Source: Phyllobacterium sophorae (lineage in GTDB: Bacteria > Pseudomonadota > Alphaproteobacteria > Rhizobiales > Rhizobiaceae). Taken from it: a stretch of 64,000 nucleotides of DNA. The stretch spans positions 310,001 to 374,000 of the forward strand of contig NZ_PGGM01000003.1 of NCBI RefSeq assembly GCF_003010965.1, written 5' to 3'. The notes under the pieces are model-generated. The model made no database searches. It saw only the letters and a program-made list of their open reading frames with translations, and was not told where the DNA came from. The position numbers were made by a program, and so were the translations under genes. Positions within the stretch are counted from its first letter, which is position 1. Every line of letters begins with the position of its first letter. Below, piece after piece: positions 9,984 to 18,913 of this stretch.

Positions 9984-11178
9984 CTGTCGGTATTTCGCCG
10001 TTCAGCACAAAATTTCCCACCTCCCGCGCCTTGTAGAACACAGGGTCATGCAGCGTATGGGTGCGGACATTGCGCCAGAAGCGGTCGAAGCCGTAACGCG
10101 CAGCCGTAGCCCGCGCGCCCATCAATTCGAAAATGCGTGCAGTGATTTCCAACGCGACATGCGTCGCATGCACCTTGGCGTGATAGGCCTCGATTGCTGC
10201 CTCACCGCGCTCTTGTGCCGTGACGGAATGACCCTTGGCCAGGGCTGCTTGCACCGAAAGCGTGGCATTCTCAGCAAGGGCGACGGAAGCCTTCAACGTC
10301 GCAGAAAATTCGCCAAACCGTTCGAGGATATAAGGATCGTCTGCGGCGCGGCTCACACCGGACGTCTCCCACGGCTTGGTGGTCGTGCGAACATAGTCCA
10401 GAGCCTGTGCCAGCGCGCCTTCCGCCGTGCCAAGGTAAAAATTGACAAAAACCAGCTGGATCAGCGGTGTGTTGAACGTGGCAAGAGGCGGCAGCGGCGC
10501 ATCGGGTGCGGCCAGCGGCACCAGGAAATCCGCTTCCGTCACGATATAATCACGGAATTCCACACTGCCGCTATCGGAGAGCCTCTGGCCAATATTGTCC
10601 CAGTCATCCGCCGGAAAATAGCCGTCCCGATCGGTCGGCAGCACCAGACTGGCAACCTCGTTGTCCAGCAGTGCAATGACATTGATACGATCGGAAATCC
10701 GTGCGGCGGTGCTGAAGGTCTTGCGGCCATTGAGGCGGTATCCGCCTTCCGCACGGGTAAGCGTCAGCCCGGCATCGCGCGGATTGACCACCGCCCCCCA
10801 GTAGTGGCCCTGTTCAACAGTTTCCACCCCGAGCGTATGAGCGGTTGCTTCGTCGGCGGCGATATACGGCACATAGGCGTTGACGTAGTGATAGCCGAGC
10901 AGCTGGCCGATGGAGCTTTCGCCACGCGAAATGATGCGCACCAGTCGCAAGCCCTCCGCCCAGTTGAGGCCACCGCCACCGATTTCTTTGGGATGCAATG
11001 CCGTCAGCAGTCCTGCCTGCCGCAACGCGTCGATTTCCGCCTTGGGCACGCCAGCCTCTCGGTCACGCTCCGCGCCGGTTCTGGCCAGTTCCGTCGCGAT
11101 GGCGATGGCGCGGGCAGCAAAGTCTGCATAGGTGGCCGGAGCCGGATGGATGAGTTTCAAGGACGAACGATCGGACAT
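9967..11178 (-). CDS. SfnB/DszC-like acyl-CoA-dehydrogenase-fold flavin monooxygenase
   Basis: The 403-residue protein has the acyl-CoA dehydrogenase fold in the form used by the two-component flavin monooxygenases SfnB and DszC. Visible blocks are GLLTALHPKEIGGGGLNWAEGLRLVR, ISRGESSIGQLLGYHY, LNGRKTFSTAA and, near the C-terminus, FDRFWRNVRTHTLHDPVFYK. The last block (NxRTHTLHDP) is characteristic of this group. These proteins use reduced flavin to oxidise sulfides or sulfones for sulfur supply. ATG 11178 has AAAGG seven bases upstream. It is the last gene of a minus-strand operon whose earlier genes encode a CUT2-type importer, which ties that importer to organosulfur use. Confidence 0.85.
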   Translation of the reverse strand: MSDRSSLKLIHPAPATYADFAARAIAIATELARTGAERDREAGVPKAEIDALRQAGLLTALHPKEIGGGGLNWAEGLRLVRIISRGESSIGQLLGYHYVNAYVPYIAADEATAHTLGVETVEQGHYWGAVVNPRDAGLTLTRAEGGYRLNGRKTFSTAARISDRINVIALLDNEVASLVLPTDRDGYFPADDWDNIGQRLSDSGSVEFRDYIVTEADFLVPLAAPDAPLPPLATFNTPLIQLVFVNFYLGTAEGALAQALDYVRTTTKPWETSGVSRAADDPYILERFGEFSATLKASVALAENATLSVQAALAKGHSVTAQERGEAAIEAYHAKVHATHVALEITARIFELMGARATAARYGFDRFWRNVRTHTLHDPVFYKAREVGNFVLNGEIPTVSLYS

Positions 11179-11201
11179 GGGACACCTTTCCAAGAGGAGG
11201 A

Positions 11202-12203
11202 TCAGTCGCTGCGGCTGCTCCGGTTGAGAAAGCTCGCGGCAAGGACGATGAAAATGAGAAGACCGGTGCCTACCTGCTGCCAGTAGAAGCTGAGACCGGT
11301 CAGAAGCAGGCCATTGGCGACGATGCTGAGCAGCAGAACGCCGAGCACCGTACCCGGCACATTCGGCCGACCCTCGCGGCTGAGTGTCGTGCCGATGAAG
11401 GTCGCGCCGATGGCATTCAGCATGAAGGCATTGCCGGAGTTAGGGATATAGACCGAAACGGTCGAAGTCAGGATGATCCCGGCAAGCGCTGCAACAAACC
11501 CGCTGATCACGTAGACGAGACCGATGTGACCGGAAATGCGCAGACCAGAATAGCGCGCCACGCTTTGCTGCACGCCTATAGCCAGGACGACCCGGCCAAA
11601 GCGCGTGCTGAACAGCAATGTCGATGCCGCAATGATCAGCAATCCGACGATGACGAGGGGTACGGGAATACCGAGGATATGGCCATGGCCAATGAACCCA
11701 AAGAGCGGCGGGATACCTGTTTGCGGCAGATAGACAGGATTGCCGCCGTTGGTCAGCAATTGCTGGGCGCTACGGCCAATAAACAATGTGCCAAGCGTCG
11801 CGAGAAAGGGGGTGATGCCGACACCGGCAATCAGCAGCGCATTGACAAGCCCGACAATTGCGCCGCTCGCGAGCGCGGCAATGACAGCCAGACCGACAGA
11901 ATGTCCGGAAAGGACTAGCGACACAAAGGCAAAACTGGCGAAATCCACCGCAGTCCCGACTGACAGATCAATACCACCCGCCGACACGGCAAAGGTCATG
12001 GCGACAGCGATGATAGCGAGAAGGGTAAAATTATTGACCAGAATGCTGGCAAGGTTGGCCGAGGTCAGAAAGGTCGATGTGGCAAAGGAGAAGAAGGCAA
12101 AGACCCCGGCAAGCGCGATGATCACGGCATAGCGGACCACGCCCTCGCCGAAGGACTTCGGAGTGAACCTGTCTTTGATTGCGGGGTTGGCAACGGTGCT
12201 CAT
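11202..12203 (-). CDS. CUT2 (ribose-type) ABC transporter permease, second
   Basis: A 333-residue multi-span permease of the RbsC/BPD_transp_2 family. It shows the family segments FTLLAIIAVAMTFAVSAGGIDLSVG (transmembrane followed by the GxDLSVG loop) and NAIGATFIGTTLSREGRPNVPGT near the C-terminus. ATG 12203 lies one base after the stop of the upstream permease gene, so the longer in-frame extension is rejected. With the preceding permease it would form a heterodimeric channel. The cargo class is usually a sugar or sugar-like compound. Confidence 0.9.
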   Translation of the reverse strand: MSTVANPAIKDRFTPKSFGEGVVRYAVIIALAGVFAFFSFATSTFLTSANLASILVNNFTLLAIIAVAMTFAVSAGGIDLSVGTAVDFASFAFVSLVLSGHSVGLAVIAALASGAIVGLVNALLIAGVGITPFLATLGTLFIGRSAQQLLTNGGNPVYLPQTGIPPLFGFIGHGHILGIPVPLVIVGLLIIAASTLLFSTRFGRVVLAIGVQQSVARYSGLRISGHIGLVYVISGFVAALAGIILTSTVSVYIPNSGNAFMLNAIGATFIGTTLSREGRPNVPGTVLGVLLLSIVANGLLLTGLSFYWQQVGTGLLIFIVLAASFLNRSSRSD

Positions 12204-12204
12204 C

Positions 12205-13227
12205 TCAGACTGCTCCCTTGCCATGCTGCAGCGATGTGGCTGCCACAACCAGGAGAATGAGAACTCCCTGAATGCCGCTGACAAGCGTGCTCGAAATGTT
12301 GAGAAGCTGGAACCCATTGGTGAGAAACCCCACCAACAGTGTCGAGAGCAAAGTTCCACCAATCGTCGGCACCAGACGGCGCGAGAAGACGACACTAAGC
12401 AAAGCGGTGACCACCACCGGCAGCAGCATTTCACCGGCTCCCGTGGTCGAGCCGCTGAGATAGGCGACGGACAGGATCCCCGCGAGACCACCGCAGAGGC
12501 CACTGGCAATATAACTGCCGGCAACGATGCGCCTGACCGGCAGCCCAGCCGCCCGCGCCGCCTCCGGAAATTCGCCGACCGCATAGAGCCGCAACCCCAA
12601 CGGCGTGAACTGCACGACCGCTCCGGCGAGAACCGTAAAGATCACGAGCACATAGGCCAAGACCGGAATATCGAAAGGGCCATAGGAAGACAGCACCGAC
12701 AGGAAGTCCGTCGAGGCTGAAACCACCGTATTTTGCGTCAGGACCAGTTCCAAGCCAGCAACCACGTTCATCACAGCCAATGTCGCCAGCAGCGGAACGA
12801 TGCCGAACACAACAACCGCGATCGCATTGACAATACCGATCAAAACACCCGTCGCCAACGCGCCCGGAATGGCCACGCTATCGCCATAGCCTGCTGAAAT
12901 CAGTGTGGCGTAGACGGCTGCGCTCAGCCCCAGATTGGCTGCGAGCGAAAGGTCAATGCCGCCTTTGACGACGTTGGAGCCCCCGCCAATGATGACAATG
13001 GTCAGGCCAATGGCGAGGACACCAAGGATAGCTGACTGGCCAAGCACGTTGCCGATGTTGCCGAGGGTGAAAAAGAACGGTGCGCTGACCGAGAAGAAAG
13101 TCAGGACCGCGGCAAAGGCGAGCAGAGAACCGCCACGCAAGGCAAATCCGGCAAGCCACCGGCCGATGCCCTTTGTCGTGTCGCCCCCAGAGCCATAGGC
13201 GGGTAAGGTATCGATATCAGACGACAT
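12205..13227 (-). CDS. CUT2 (ribose-type) ABC transporter permease, first
   Basis: A 340-residue RbsC-family permease with about eight to ten membrane spans and the loop GGSNVVKGGIDLSLAANLG, the counterpart of the family's GGIDLSVG. The start is ATG 13227, preceded by GGGGAA and overlapping the ATPase stop by 11 nt. Two different permease genes in one CUT2 operon is a common arrangement (YtfT/YjfF-like heterodimer). Confidence 0.9.
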   Translation of the reverse strand: MSSDIDTLPAYGSGGDTTKGIGRWLAGFALRGGSLLAFAAVLTFFSVSAPFFFTLGNIGNVLGQSAILGVLAIGLTIVIIGGGSNVVKGGIDLSLAANLGLSAAVYATLISAGYGDSVAIPGALATGVLIGIVNAIAVVVFGIVPLLATLAVMNVVAGLELVLTQNTVVSASTDFLSVLSSYGPFDIPVLAYVLVIFTVLAGAVVQFTPLGLRLYAVGEFPEAARAAGLPVRRIVAGSYIASGLCGGLAGILSVAYLSGSTTGAGEMLLPVVVTALLSVVFSRRLVPTIGGTLLSTLLVGFLTNGFQLLNISSTLVSGIQGVLILLVVAATSLQHGKGAV

Positions 13228-14764
13228 TGCGATGTTCCCCGGAACGTAGATCAAGTGCGCCCGTTGCTTCGGCGAGAATGGCATCCGGCGTCGTTTCCGA
13301 CGATATGAATTCGCGGGTTACGACACCGCGATAAAGAACGAGGATACGATCGGTTATACCGACCAGTTCAGGCAAATCACTGGAAAGGACGAGGATTGCA
13401 GCACCCCGTTCGGCCAGCTTGCCGATCAGATTATAGATTTCAACCTTGGAGCCGATATCGACGCCAACCGTGGGCTCATCGAGAATATAAAGGCTCGACT
13501 GCCGGCTAAGCCATTTGGCCAAAGCTACTTTCTGCTGGTTGCCGCCGCTTAGCGTTCGTACCGGCGCAAATCGCCCATTCGTCTTGATCGCAAGCTGTTC
13601 GATCAGCCGGTCGACCTCGCTATGTTCCCGGTTGCTCTGCAGAAAGCCGAACCGCGTGAAGCGTTTGAGGCTGGCGAGCGTGGTGTTTTCAGCGACGCTC
13701 AACCCCAGCGCCACACCATCGCCGCGCCGGTCTTCCGGCACCAGCGCCAGACGCCGTGCCACGGCCGCCGCCGGGGAGCGCGGGCGGCCGTTTTCGCCCT
13801 CAATGACGATCTCCCCTGAATCCGCTGCTTCCAGGCCGAAAAGAACCCGCACCAGATCCTTGGCACCCGACCCGAGAAGACCGGTCAAACCGACGATCTC
13901 CCCTTCCCGCATGTTCAATGAGACATTGCGGAATTTACCCGCCTTGGTCAGCGCGTTGGTGGTGAGGGCCGGCTTGCCGATCGTGGCAGCAGTTTTCGGG
14001 AACATCTCTTCAATGTCGCGCGCGACCATCAGCGAGGCGATCTTTGCCGCCGACGTTGTGCGCGGATCGACGGTCGAAACGTCCTTGCCATTGCGCAGGA
14101 TCGTTGCGCGGTCGCACAGCGCCTCGATTTCATTGAGATAGTGCGAGATATAAATGATGGTGATGCCATCCGCGCGCAGCCGCCGGATCAGGTCAAACAG
14201 GATATCCGCCTCGCGCCGTACCAAAGCTGCGGTTGGTTCGTCAAAGACCAGAATGGATGGCTTGTCGAGCAATGCGCGGGTAATCTGTACGATCTGCTTT
14301 TGCGCAGTTGTCAATTCACTGATGAGCGCATTGGCCGGAAGCTTCAGGCCGAAATACTTGTCGAGGATCTTTTCCGCCTGTCTGCGGATAGCCCGCCGGT
14401 CGAGGAACGGCAGACCGGCAAGCCGCGGTTCGCGTCCGAGAAACAGCGCCTCGCCCACAGTAAAGCTCGGTACCAGCAGACGGTCCTGATGAATGAAGTG
14501 AATACCAAGCTTCTCCACATCATGGGCCGTCAGCCGTTCATGCGTGACACCGTCGATCTCGATCGTCCCCTCATCCGGCTGATAGAGACCGGCAAGAATC
14601 TTGATGAGTGTGGACTTTCCAGCACCATTCTGCCCGATCAAGCCGTGAACTGTTCCGCGTTCCACCTCGAGCGTTGCGCCAGATAAAGCCTGCACTCCAT
14701 TGAAATGCTTCACTAACTGCCGCAGGGCCAAAGCCAGATTTCCAGTCTCCGTCGCGGAACTCAT
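13217..14764 (-). CDS. CUT2 ABC transporter double ATPase (RbsA-type)
   Basis: A 515-residue protein with two fused nucleotide-binding domains. The first has Walker A GQNGAGKS at about 44-51 and FDEPTAAL as Walker B, with the degenerate signature LTTAQKQ. The second has a broken Walker A (GLLGSGAKD near 293-301) but a good LSGGNQQKVALAKW signature and ILDEPTVGVD. This asymmetry is normal for RbsA/MglA-type ATPases. It powers import through the two permeases encoded immediately downstream. Confidence 0.92.
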   Translation of the reverse strand: MSSATETGNLALALRQLVKHFNGVQALSGATLEVERGTVHGLIGQNGAGKSTLIKILAGLYQPDEGTIEIDGVTHERLTAHDVEKLGIHFIHQDRLLVPSFTVGEALFLGREPRLAGLPFLDRRAIRRQAEKILDKYFGLKLPANALISELTTAQKQIVQITRALLDKPSILVFDEPTAALVRREADILFDLIRRLRADGITIIYISHYLNEIEALCDRATILRNGKDVSTVDPRTTSAAKIASLMVARDIEEMFPKTAATIGKPALTTNALTKAGKFRNVSLNMREGEIVGLTGLLGSGAKDLVRVLFGLEAADSGEIVIEGENGRPRSPAAAVARRLALVPEDRRGDGVALGLSVAENTTLASLKRFTRFGFLQSNREHSEVDRLIEQLAIKTNGRFAPVRTLSGGNQQKVALAKWLSRQSSLYILDEPTVGVDIGSKVEIYNLIGKLAERGAAILVLSSDLPELVGITDRILVLYRGVVTREFISSETTPDAILAEATGALDLRSGEHRNVV

Positions 14765-14789
14765 GCGCCTGTCCCTGCCCGTTTTACCG

Positions 14790-15803
14790 TCAACCGAGCC
14801 TCAAGGTCTTGGTGACTTCCTCGATGTTCTTCTTGTTGGCGATCAACGCCGGAATATAGGTCTCCCGTGGCAACTTCTGCCCAGCCAGATAGCGGGCCAC
14901 GTTGCGGATTGCGGTGCGACCGATCTCTTCCGGCTGCTGGGCCGCGTTACCGGCAGCAGGCGAATTCGGATCCCTTAACAACTGCAGGACTTCCGGGCTG
15001 CCGTCGACGCCATAGGTGGTGATCTCGGTGCGTCCGGCCGCCACGAGTGCTTGTGTCGCGCCGAGCTGAGGCACGTCCCAGGCAGACCAGATCGCCTTGA
15101 TCGATCCCTTTTCCGGATATTTGTTGAGGATTGCAGTGATCTGGCTGAATGCGTCCTGAACCGTGTTCGGGATCACGTCACGCAATTCGGGTTCGATGAT
15201 TTTCACATCGGGATAATATTTGATCACCGCCTTCAACTGATCATAGCGGATGGCACAAGGCACCACACCATAAAAGCCGTTGAACACGACAATATTGCCT
15301 GCACCGCCAATGTCGGAGACGAGCTGAAGCGCGAGATCTGAACCGATGCGCCAGTTGTCGGATGTGGTGTTGTTGATCGAATTGGGCGTCCCGACATCGA
15401 TTGTGAAGACCGGAATTTTCGCGTCCTTTGCCCGCTTCAGCCATGGATCGACGACGGTGAGCGTTCCAAGCAACTGCACCAAGGCATCAGGCTTCTGCGC
15501 GATCAATGTCTGCAACTGCGAAACCAGCTTGGTATCGTTGCGCTGGGCATCAACAGCAATCGCCTCGCCGCCCAGCTTCTTCACTTCATCGATCTGGGCA
15601 TTGTAGGCGGTCAGGTCGAAATGATGGTCGGTGCCTGTGGCGCTGATGGCAACGCGCTTGCCCTTGAGCGAAGGGATTTCCTCTTCCGCCGCCGCATTTG
15701 CAGTGGCTGCCAGCAATCCCGCGTTGGCGGCGGCAAATGTAGCGCCCGCGGCCAGACTTGCCTTTAGCAAATTGCGCCTGCCAATTCCCCTATTCTCACC
15801 CAT
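14790..15803 (-). CDS. CUT2 ABC transporter periplasmic binding protein
   Basis: A 337-residue periplasmic binding protein of the RbsB/Peripla_BP_4 type. The N-terminus has a twin-arginine-like signal (GRRNLLKASLAAGATFAAANA) ending near residue 38, which is unusual for sugar binding proteins but frequent in rhizobia. The mature chain shows GKRVAISATGTDHHFDLTAYNAQ and the hinge-side stretch AIWSAWDVPQLGATQAL. It heads the five-gene operon that ends in an SfnB/DszC-like flavoprotein. The ligand is unknown; a sulfur-containing sugar or glycoside is an inference from context. Confidence 0.87.
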   Translation of the reverse strand: MGENRGIGRRNLLKASLAAGATFAAANAGLLAATANAAAEEEIPSLKGKRVAISATGTDHHFDLTAYNAQIDEVKKLGGEAIAVDAQRNDTKLVSQLQTLIAQKPDALVQLLGTLTVVDPWLKRAKDAKIPVFTIDVGTPNSINNTTSDNWRIGSDLALQLVSDIGGAGNIVVFNGFYGVVPCAIRYDQLKAVIKYYPDVKIIEPELRDVIPNTVQDAFSQITAILNKYPEKGSIKAIWSAWDVPQLGATQALVAAGRTEITTYGVDGSPEVLQLLRDPNSPAAGNAAQQPEEIGRTAIRNVARYLAGQKLPRETYIPALIANKKNIEEVTKTLRLG

Positions 15804-16159
15804 TATTCTCTCCTGACAGCTGTTGCATCGTCACTCCGATGCCCGAAATCCGCACTCAGGGTAGTTACTCTACTCGTTTAATCGAGATTAAACTTTCCTC
15901 TGCTGCAGGGTCGGGGGAAAAACGGTCCTCATTTTGCCGCGCGTTTCACAAGGACATTCCCGGCAAAGCACGCGACCTCGAAGATTCGACCGCCGTTTAC
16001 GGAATATCGCGAGCATCTTGTTCGGCTGACCCCCTCGCCTTTTGCGCAATCTGCCCGATTTATAGAAATTAATTTCTTCCAACTTCTATCCGATCAAAGA
16101 AGACTCTCCCACGCGCTTTCCTCATCCGATACCCAATCGAGACACCAAGAGAAAAACCT
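15804..16159. promoter_or_regulatory. Divergent promoter region with palindrome GTTTAATCGAGATTAAAC
   Basis: This 356-nt region separates two divergent operons. At 15876-15893 it holds a perfect inverted repeat: 8-bp arms GTTTAATC and GATTAAAC around GA. The left flank overlaps a second dyad (CTCG...CGAG, 15873-15886). A symmetrical 18-bp site 70 nt upstream of the binding-protein start is a good candidate operator for a dimeric regulator controlling both directions. No regulator gene lies next to it. I see no clear sigma-70 hexamers or riboswitch fold. Confidence 0.5.
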
Positions 16160-17398
16160 ATGACGAGTGCCTCCATTCAGCCAGTTGAACCGGGCAATGA
16201 ACCGCCCGTTACCACGCAACAGGCGCATCGGATCGCGAACGATCGAGGGGCGATCGAGACGGCGAAGCGGCTGGCAGAAGAGTTTGTCAAAGGCGCTTCC
16301 GCACGGGATCGCGAGCGCCAATTGCCCCATGCGGAACTCGAAGCCCTGTCGCAATCGGGCCTGCTTGCCATCACGGTTCCAAGGGAATTCGGTGGTATTG
16401 ACGTGAAGGCTGCGACGCTGGCAGAGGTGACGGCAATCCTTTCCGAAGCCGACGCGTCGATCGGGCAAATCCCGCAGAACCATTTCTATATTCTCGAAGC
16501 CTTGCGTATTGATGGAACTCGGGACCAGCAGGCTTTCTTCTTTGACCGCGCGCTTCAGGGCGACCGCTTCGGCAATGCACTTTCAGAAAAAGGCACCAAG
16601 ACCGTTGCCCACTATAACACACGTATTGTGCCGGACGGCTCACGCTATCGCATCAATGGCCGCAAGTTCTACTCCACCGGTGTGCTCTTTGCCGATTGGG
16701 TCGTGATTTTCGCCAATGACCACGAAGAGCGTATTACAATGTCATTTGTGCCGCGTGACACGCCGGGTCTGACGCTTGTCGATGACTGGTCTGGATTTGG
16801 ACAACGCACTACCGGCAGTGGGACCACTATCATCGCCGATGTGATTGTTGAAGCGCACGCTGTGGTTCAGCACCACAAGGGTTTTGACCGCCCATCGACT
16901 ATTGGTTCGGTCGGCCAGATCATCCATGCTGGTGTCGATCTTGGTATTGCCCGCGCTGCTCTTAAAGAGACAATAGATTTTGTCCGCACCAAATCACGCC
17001 CCTGGATGGACAGCGGCGTCGAGCGCGCCTCCGAAGACCCCCACACCATCGGCAGGATCGGCGATCTCGCCATCCGCATCGATGCCGCAACAGCACTACT
17101 CGCACGCTCAGGCGACCTCGTTGACACCGCAAAGGCCGATCCCAGTGAGGAGAATGTCATTGCCGCTTCGCTCTCCGTTGCGGGTGCCAAGGTGCTGACG
17201 ACCGAAGCCGCCTTGCAGGCAACGAATGTCCTGTTCGAACTGGCCGGCACCAGTTCCACCCATACCAACCTCAACCTCGACCGCCACTGGCGCAATGCCC
17301 GCACCCATACGCTGCATGATCCTGTTCGCTGGAAGTACCACGTGGTCGGCAATTACCTTTTGAATGATGTGGCACCGCCCCGCCACGGTGCCCTTTGA
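16160..17398 (+). CDS. DszC/SfnB-like acyl-CoA-dehydrogenase-fold flavin monooxygenase
   Basis: A 412-residue protein paralogous to the one at 9967-11178. It shows SGLLAITVPREFGGIDVKAATLAEV, SEADASIGQIPQNHFYILEALR, INGRKFYSTGVLFADWVV and the C-terminal DRHWRNARTHTLHDPVRWKYHVVGNYLLN. The group uses FMNH2 or FADH2 from a partner to oxygenate sulfur atoms. The next gene, 15 nt downstream, is a DszA-like monooxygenase. The pair resembles the DszC-DszA logic of oxidising a sulfide to the sulfone and then cleaving C-S. The actual substrate is not known and need not be aromatic. Confidence 0.86.
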   Translation: MTSASIQPVEPGNEPPVTTQQAHRIANDRGAIETAKRLAEEFVKGASARDRERQLPHAELEALSQSGLLAITVPREFGGIDVKAATLAEVTAILSEADASIGQIPQNHFYILEALRIDGTRDQQAFFFDRALQGDRFGNALSEKGTKTVAHYNTRIVPDGSRYRINGRKFYSTGVLFADWVVIFANDHEERITMSFVPRDTPGLTLVDDWSGFGQRTTGSGTTIIADVIVEAHAVVQHHKGFDRPSTIGSVGQIIHAGVDLGIARAALKETIDFVRTKSRPWMDSGVERASEDPHTIGRIGDLAIRIDAATALLARSGDLVDTAKADPSEENVIAASLSVAGAKVLTTEAALQATNVLFELAGTSSTHTNLNLDRHWRNARTHTLHDPVRWKYHVVGNYLLNDVAPPRHGAL

Positions 17399-17413
17399 CC
17401 GGAGCCATGTAGC

Positions 17414-18805
17414 ATGACCAGAGAAATCCGCCTCAACGCCTTCGACATGAATTGTGTTGGCCATCAATCGCCGGGACTGTGGCGTCACCCGCGCGATCAG
17501 GCATGGACCTATAAAGATCTTGACTACTGGGTGAACCTCGCCAAGACGCTCGAACGCGGCAAATTTGACGGCCTGTTCATAGCGGATGTCCTCGGCATCT
17601 ATGACGTCCTCAACGGGAGCAAGGACGCCGCCATTCGTCACTCGACCCAGGTGCCGGTCAATGACCCGCTGCAGCTGGTTCCGGCCATGGCCTATGCGAC
17701 CGAGCATCTTGGCTTCGGTCTCACGGCTTCGCTCTCATTCGAGCATCCGTACACGTTCGCCCGGCGGCTTTCGACACTCGATCACCTGACCAGGGGGCGA
17801 GCCGGCTGGAACATCGTCACCTCCTACCTTGAAAGCGGAGCACGTAATATCGGCCAGAGCAATCAGGCCCGGCATGACGATCGCTATGATGTCGCCGAGG
17901 AATACTTGCAGGTCTGCTACAAGCTCTGGGAGGGCAGCTGGGAAGACGGTGCGGTTCAACGCGACCGCGTGAGCGGCATTTTCACCGATCCGGCCAAGGT
18001 CCACGAAATCCACCATGAAGGCAAATATTTCAGCGTGCCTGGCATCCACCTATGTGAGCCCTCGCCGCAGCGCACGCCGGTGCTCTATCAGGCAGGTGCT
18101 TCCAAGCGTGGTAAGGATTTCGCCGGGCAAAACGCTGAATGCGTCTTTGTCGCCGCTCCATCAAAGTCGGTCTTGAAGAAATATGTGGCCAATGTGCGCC
18201 AGGCAGCAGCGGAGGCTGGACGCAACCCGCGCGATATTCTGACCTTCAATCTGCAGACGGTTATCCTTGGCGAGACCGACGCCGAGGCGAAGGCAAAGTT
18301 CGATGAATACCGCAAATATGTCTCCTATGAAGGAGCCCTTGCCCTGATTTCGGGTTGGACGGGTATTGATTTCGGCCAGTTTGCTCCGGATGAAACGTTA
18401 CGCCACCGCTATACAGACGCCGTGCAGTCGGCTGTCGAGACATTCACCACCGTTGATCCAGACAAGGCGTGGACGGTACGCGAAATGGCCGATTGGGTTG
18501 GCATTGGCGGGTTCGGGCCGGTCTTCGTCGGCTCGCCTTCAACGGTCGCCGATCTCCTGCAGGAATGGATCGAGGATACCGATGTCGATGGCTTCAATCT
18601 AGCCTATGCGGTGACACCGGAAACGTTCGAGGATGTGGTCAATTTGCTGGTACCGGAGTTGCAGAAGCGCGGCGTCTACAAGAATGACTATCGCAGCGGC
18701 ACTTTGCGCGAAAAGCTGTTCGGTGCCGGCCCGCGTCTGCAAGCACCTCATCCCGGTGCCAATTACCGGAATCTCCGGGATCATGGATCTCAAGTGGCCG
18801 CATAG
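17414..18805 (+). CDS. NtaA/DszA-family FMN-dependent monooxygenase
   Basis: A 463-residue LLM-superfamily protein. It opens with REIRLNAFDMNCVGHQSPGLWRHP, a pattern shared by DszA/SnaA-type enzymes, followed by GLFIADVLGIYDVLNGS, TLDHLTRGRAGWNIVTSYL and PVLYQAGASKRGKDFAGQNAECVFV. It would oxidise an organosulfur or amine compound using FMNH2 from elsewhere. Its close coupling (15 nt) to the DszC-like gene upstream suggests a two-step desulfurisation or C-S cleavage. Confidence 0.87.
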   Translation: MTREIRLNAFDMNCVGHQSPGLWRHPRDQAWTYKDLDYWVNLAKTLERGKFDGLFIADVLGIYDVLNGSKDAAIRHSTQVPVNDPLQLVPAMAYATEHLGFGLTASLSFEHPYTFARRLSTLDHLTRGRAGWNIVTSYLESGARNIGQSNQARHDDRYDVAEEYLQVCYKLWEGSWEDGAVQRDRVSGIFTDPAKVHEIHHEGKYFSVPGIHLCEPSPQRTPVLYQAGASKRGKDFAGQNAECVFVAAPSKSVLKKYVANVRQAAAEAGRNPRDILTFNLQTVILGETDAEAKAKFDEYRKYVSYEGALALISGWTGIDFGQFAPDETLRHRYTDAVQSAVETFTTVDPDKAWTVREMADWVGIGGFGPVFVGSPSTVADLLQEWIEDTDVDGFNLAYAVTPETFEDVVNLLVPELQKRGVYKNDYRSGTLREKLFGAGPRLQAPHPGANYRNLRDHGSQVAA

Positions 18806-18813
18806 AAAGCTTG

Positions 18814-18841
18814 CCGGGGCTGTGCGCGACATCGGCCCCGG
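18814..18841. terminator. Possible hairpin between convergent genes
   Basis: Between two convergent coding regions lies an inverted repeat with 7-bp GC-rich arms CCGGGGC and GCCCCGG and a 14-nt loop. It sits 9 nt past the upstream stop, where a bidirectional terminator would be expected. There is no run of T on either side, so intrinsic termination is only weakly supported. Confidence 0.3.
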
Positions 18842-18913
18842 ATTGCCTGGCTTGGTTCCAGAGAAAACTGCGTTGCTGACCCTGGAACCGAGCACCATAG
18901 CGATTGCGAAAAT

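Noticed and set aside
10048-11286. 412-codon plus-strand frame antisense to the SfnB/DszC-like gene
   Set aside because: The protein is Arg/Gly/Gln-rich with no domain, and the opposite strand encodes a clearly conserved flavoprotein. Long antisense frames are expected at this GC content.
11202-12584. Extended N-terminus for the CUT2 permease gene
   Set aside because: The 127 extra residues are the out-of-frame shadow of the upstream permease gene. The true start at 12203 lies one base after that gene's stop.
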